Shown here: piece after piece, positions 63,467 to 64,000 of the stretch | Layout of the letters: every line of letters starts with the position of its first letter | How positions within the stretch are numbered: the stretch's first letter is position 1 | Assembly (NCBI GenBank): GCA_015709675.1 | Contig: CP054182.1 | Span: forward strand, 3,885,448 to 3,949,447 | Direction of reading: 5' to 3' | DNA from: Ignavibacteriales bacterium | Lineage (GTDB): Bacteria; Bacteroidota; Ignavibacteria; Ignavibacteriales; Ignavibacteriaceae | Length of the DNA stretch: 64,000 nucleotides | Translations under genes and position numbers: made by a program | The notes under the pieces: model-generated | The model's database searches: none | What the model was told of the DNA's origin: nothing | Seen by the model: the letters and a program-made list of their open reading frames with translations, nothing else

Positions 63467-64000
63467 TTAAGCTTTTACACGTTCGACGTAACTGCCGTCG
63501 CGGGTGTCAACTTTTATTAAGTCTCCTTCGTTAACAAAGAGGGGGACGTTAATCACCGCACCGGTTTCAAGGGTTGCAGGCTTCTGAACATTATTCACGG
63601 TATCCCCCTTCTCACCGCGGACGGTTTCGGTTACTTTAAGATTCATGAAGATTGGCAGTTCGATCGCAATAATTACCGAACCATCAAAAAGGATGTCAAT
63701 ATTGGTGCTTTCCTTCATATACTTTTCACCTTCACCAATCAGGTCAATCGAGACATTGAACTGATCGTAGGTTTCATTGTCCATCACCACAAAATCATTT
63801 CCGTCACGATAGAGGAACTGGCAGACTTTCCGCTCCACCCTCACGGTGTCAATGCTTTCACCTGCACGGAAACGGTTTTCAATCACCTTGCCCGATTTCA
63901 TGTTCTTCAGCTTTGCCCGCACGAAGGCACGCCAGTTGCCGGGATTCACATGCTGAAATTCCACAATCGTCCAAAGTTCGTTATTCCACCTGATAACCAG
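63467..64000 (-). CDS. efp: elongation factor P (5' end outside window)
   Basis: Binds ribosomes stalled at polyproline stretches. Three domains are recognisable: N-terminal KOW-like (LVIRWNNELWTIVEFQHVNP), then an OB domain (FLYRDGNDFVVMDNETYDQF) and a second OB domain ending VINVPLFVNEGDLIKVDTRDGSYVERV (here in part). The frame continues to the window edge without a start, so GTG 63964 is internal. At the modified loop the sequence is PGNWRAF, with Asn where Escherichia coli has Lys34 and others Arg32. The rest is standard. Confidence 0.92.
   Translation of the reverse strand: MVIRWNNELWTIVEFQHVNPGNWRAFVRAKLKNMKSGKVIENRFRAGESIDTVRVERKVCQFLYRDGNDFVVMDNETYDQFNVSIDLIGEGEKYMKESTNIDILFDGSVIIAIELPIFMNLKVTETVRGEKGDTVNNVQKPATLETGAVINVPLFVNEGDLIKVDTRDGSYVERVKA

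Noticed and set aside
1-64000. tRNA or rRNA genes
   Set aside because: No cloverleaf with CCA-type end or rRNA conserved segment was noticed in the spacers; a dedicated scan was not possible.

Overview
The window is bacterial chromosome dominated by one very large surface-polysaccharide (O-antigen or capsule) locus. Almost every gene from 61 kb down to 2.5 kb reads on the minus strand. Gene content, AT-rich spacers, frequent TTG starts and abundant heptameric repeats suggest a Bacteroidota/Chlorobi-group (FCB) organism, perhaps an Ignavibacteria-like lineage. No rRNA or universal marker other than a partial elongation factor P is present, so this placement is inference.

Layout. 1-1.9 kb: 3' part of a plus-strand CHAT-domain (caspase-like) protein with a C-terminal membrane anchor. 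1.9-9.9 kb: a repeat-rich stretch with gmd and fcl (GDP-L-fucose), lhgO, galE, a small helix-turn-helix gene and a complete insertion sequence at 8377-9804 with TG/CA ends, a 6-bp target duplication, five end repeats and a -1 frameshift site. 9.9-25 kb: a glycosyltransferase, a FlaA1/CapD-type dehydratase, a Wzi-like outer-membrane protein, a DegT aminotransferase, an ElyC/YdcF-like protein, then an unusual tight run of acyl-building genes: two acyl carrier proteins, two short-chain reductases, a FabH-like ketosynthase, an acyl-activating enzyme, GNAT and left-handed-beta-helix acyltransferases, and a metallo-beta-lactamase-fold hydrolase. It ends in a PglD-like acyltransferase and a PglC-like initiating transferase. 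25-43.6 kb: AT-rich core with eight glycosyltransferases, a methyltransferase, two paralogous deacetylase-like proteins, an asparagine-synthetase-like amidotransferase, Wzy-like and Wzx-like membrane proteins and two gene-poor gaps. 43.6-49.4 kb: a complete set for a CDP-3,6-dideoxyhexose, probably CDP-tyvelose. 49.4-51.8 kb: an SGNH/MBOAT O-acylation pair. 51.8-55.3 kb: the UDP-L-FucNAc trio. 55.3-59.1 kb: an O-antigen-ligase-like protein and a UDP-GalNAc/UDP-GalNAcA pair. 59.1-62.1 kb: a four-helix-bundle protein, PgpA, a UbiA-type prenyltransferase and an NAD-dependent epimerase. 62.1-64 kb: a plus-strand membrane protein converging on partial efp.

How the genes fit together. Sugar building blocks predicted from the genes are GDP-L-Fuc, UDP-Gal, a UDP-2-acetamido-4-amino-2,4,6-trideoxyhexose, CDP-tyvelose (or a close dideoxyhexose), UDP-L-FucNAc and UDP-GalNAcA. 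The PglC-like enzyme would load the first sugar phosphate on the lipid carrier, the glycosyltransferases extend it, the Wzx-like protein flips it, the Wzy-like protein polymerises it, and the ligase-like protein transfers it. The acyl cassette most plausibly builds a special short hydroxyacyl group for the free amine of the 4-amino sugar. This is the most interesting candidate system here.

Three DNA-level oddities stand out. Degenerate 7-bp repeats fill intergenic DNA and have entered coding sequence, once as an exact 42-bp in-frame insert in a sugar dehydrogenase. Four genes have conserved N-termini that lie upstream of any ATG, GTG or TTG. The insertion sequence carries arrays of end repeats rather than simple inverted repeats.
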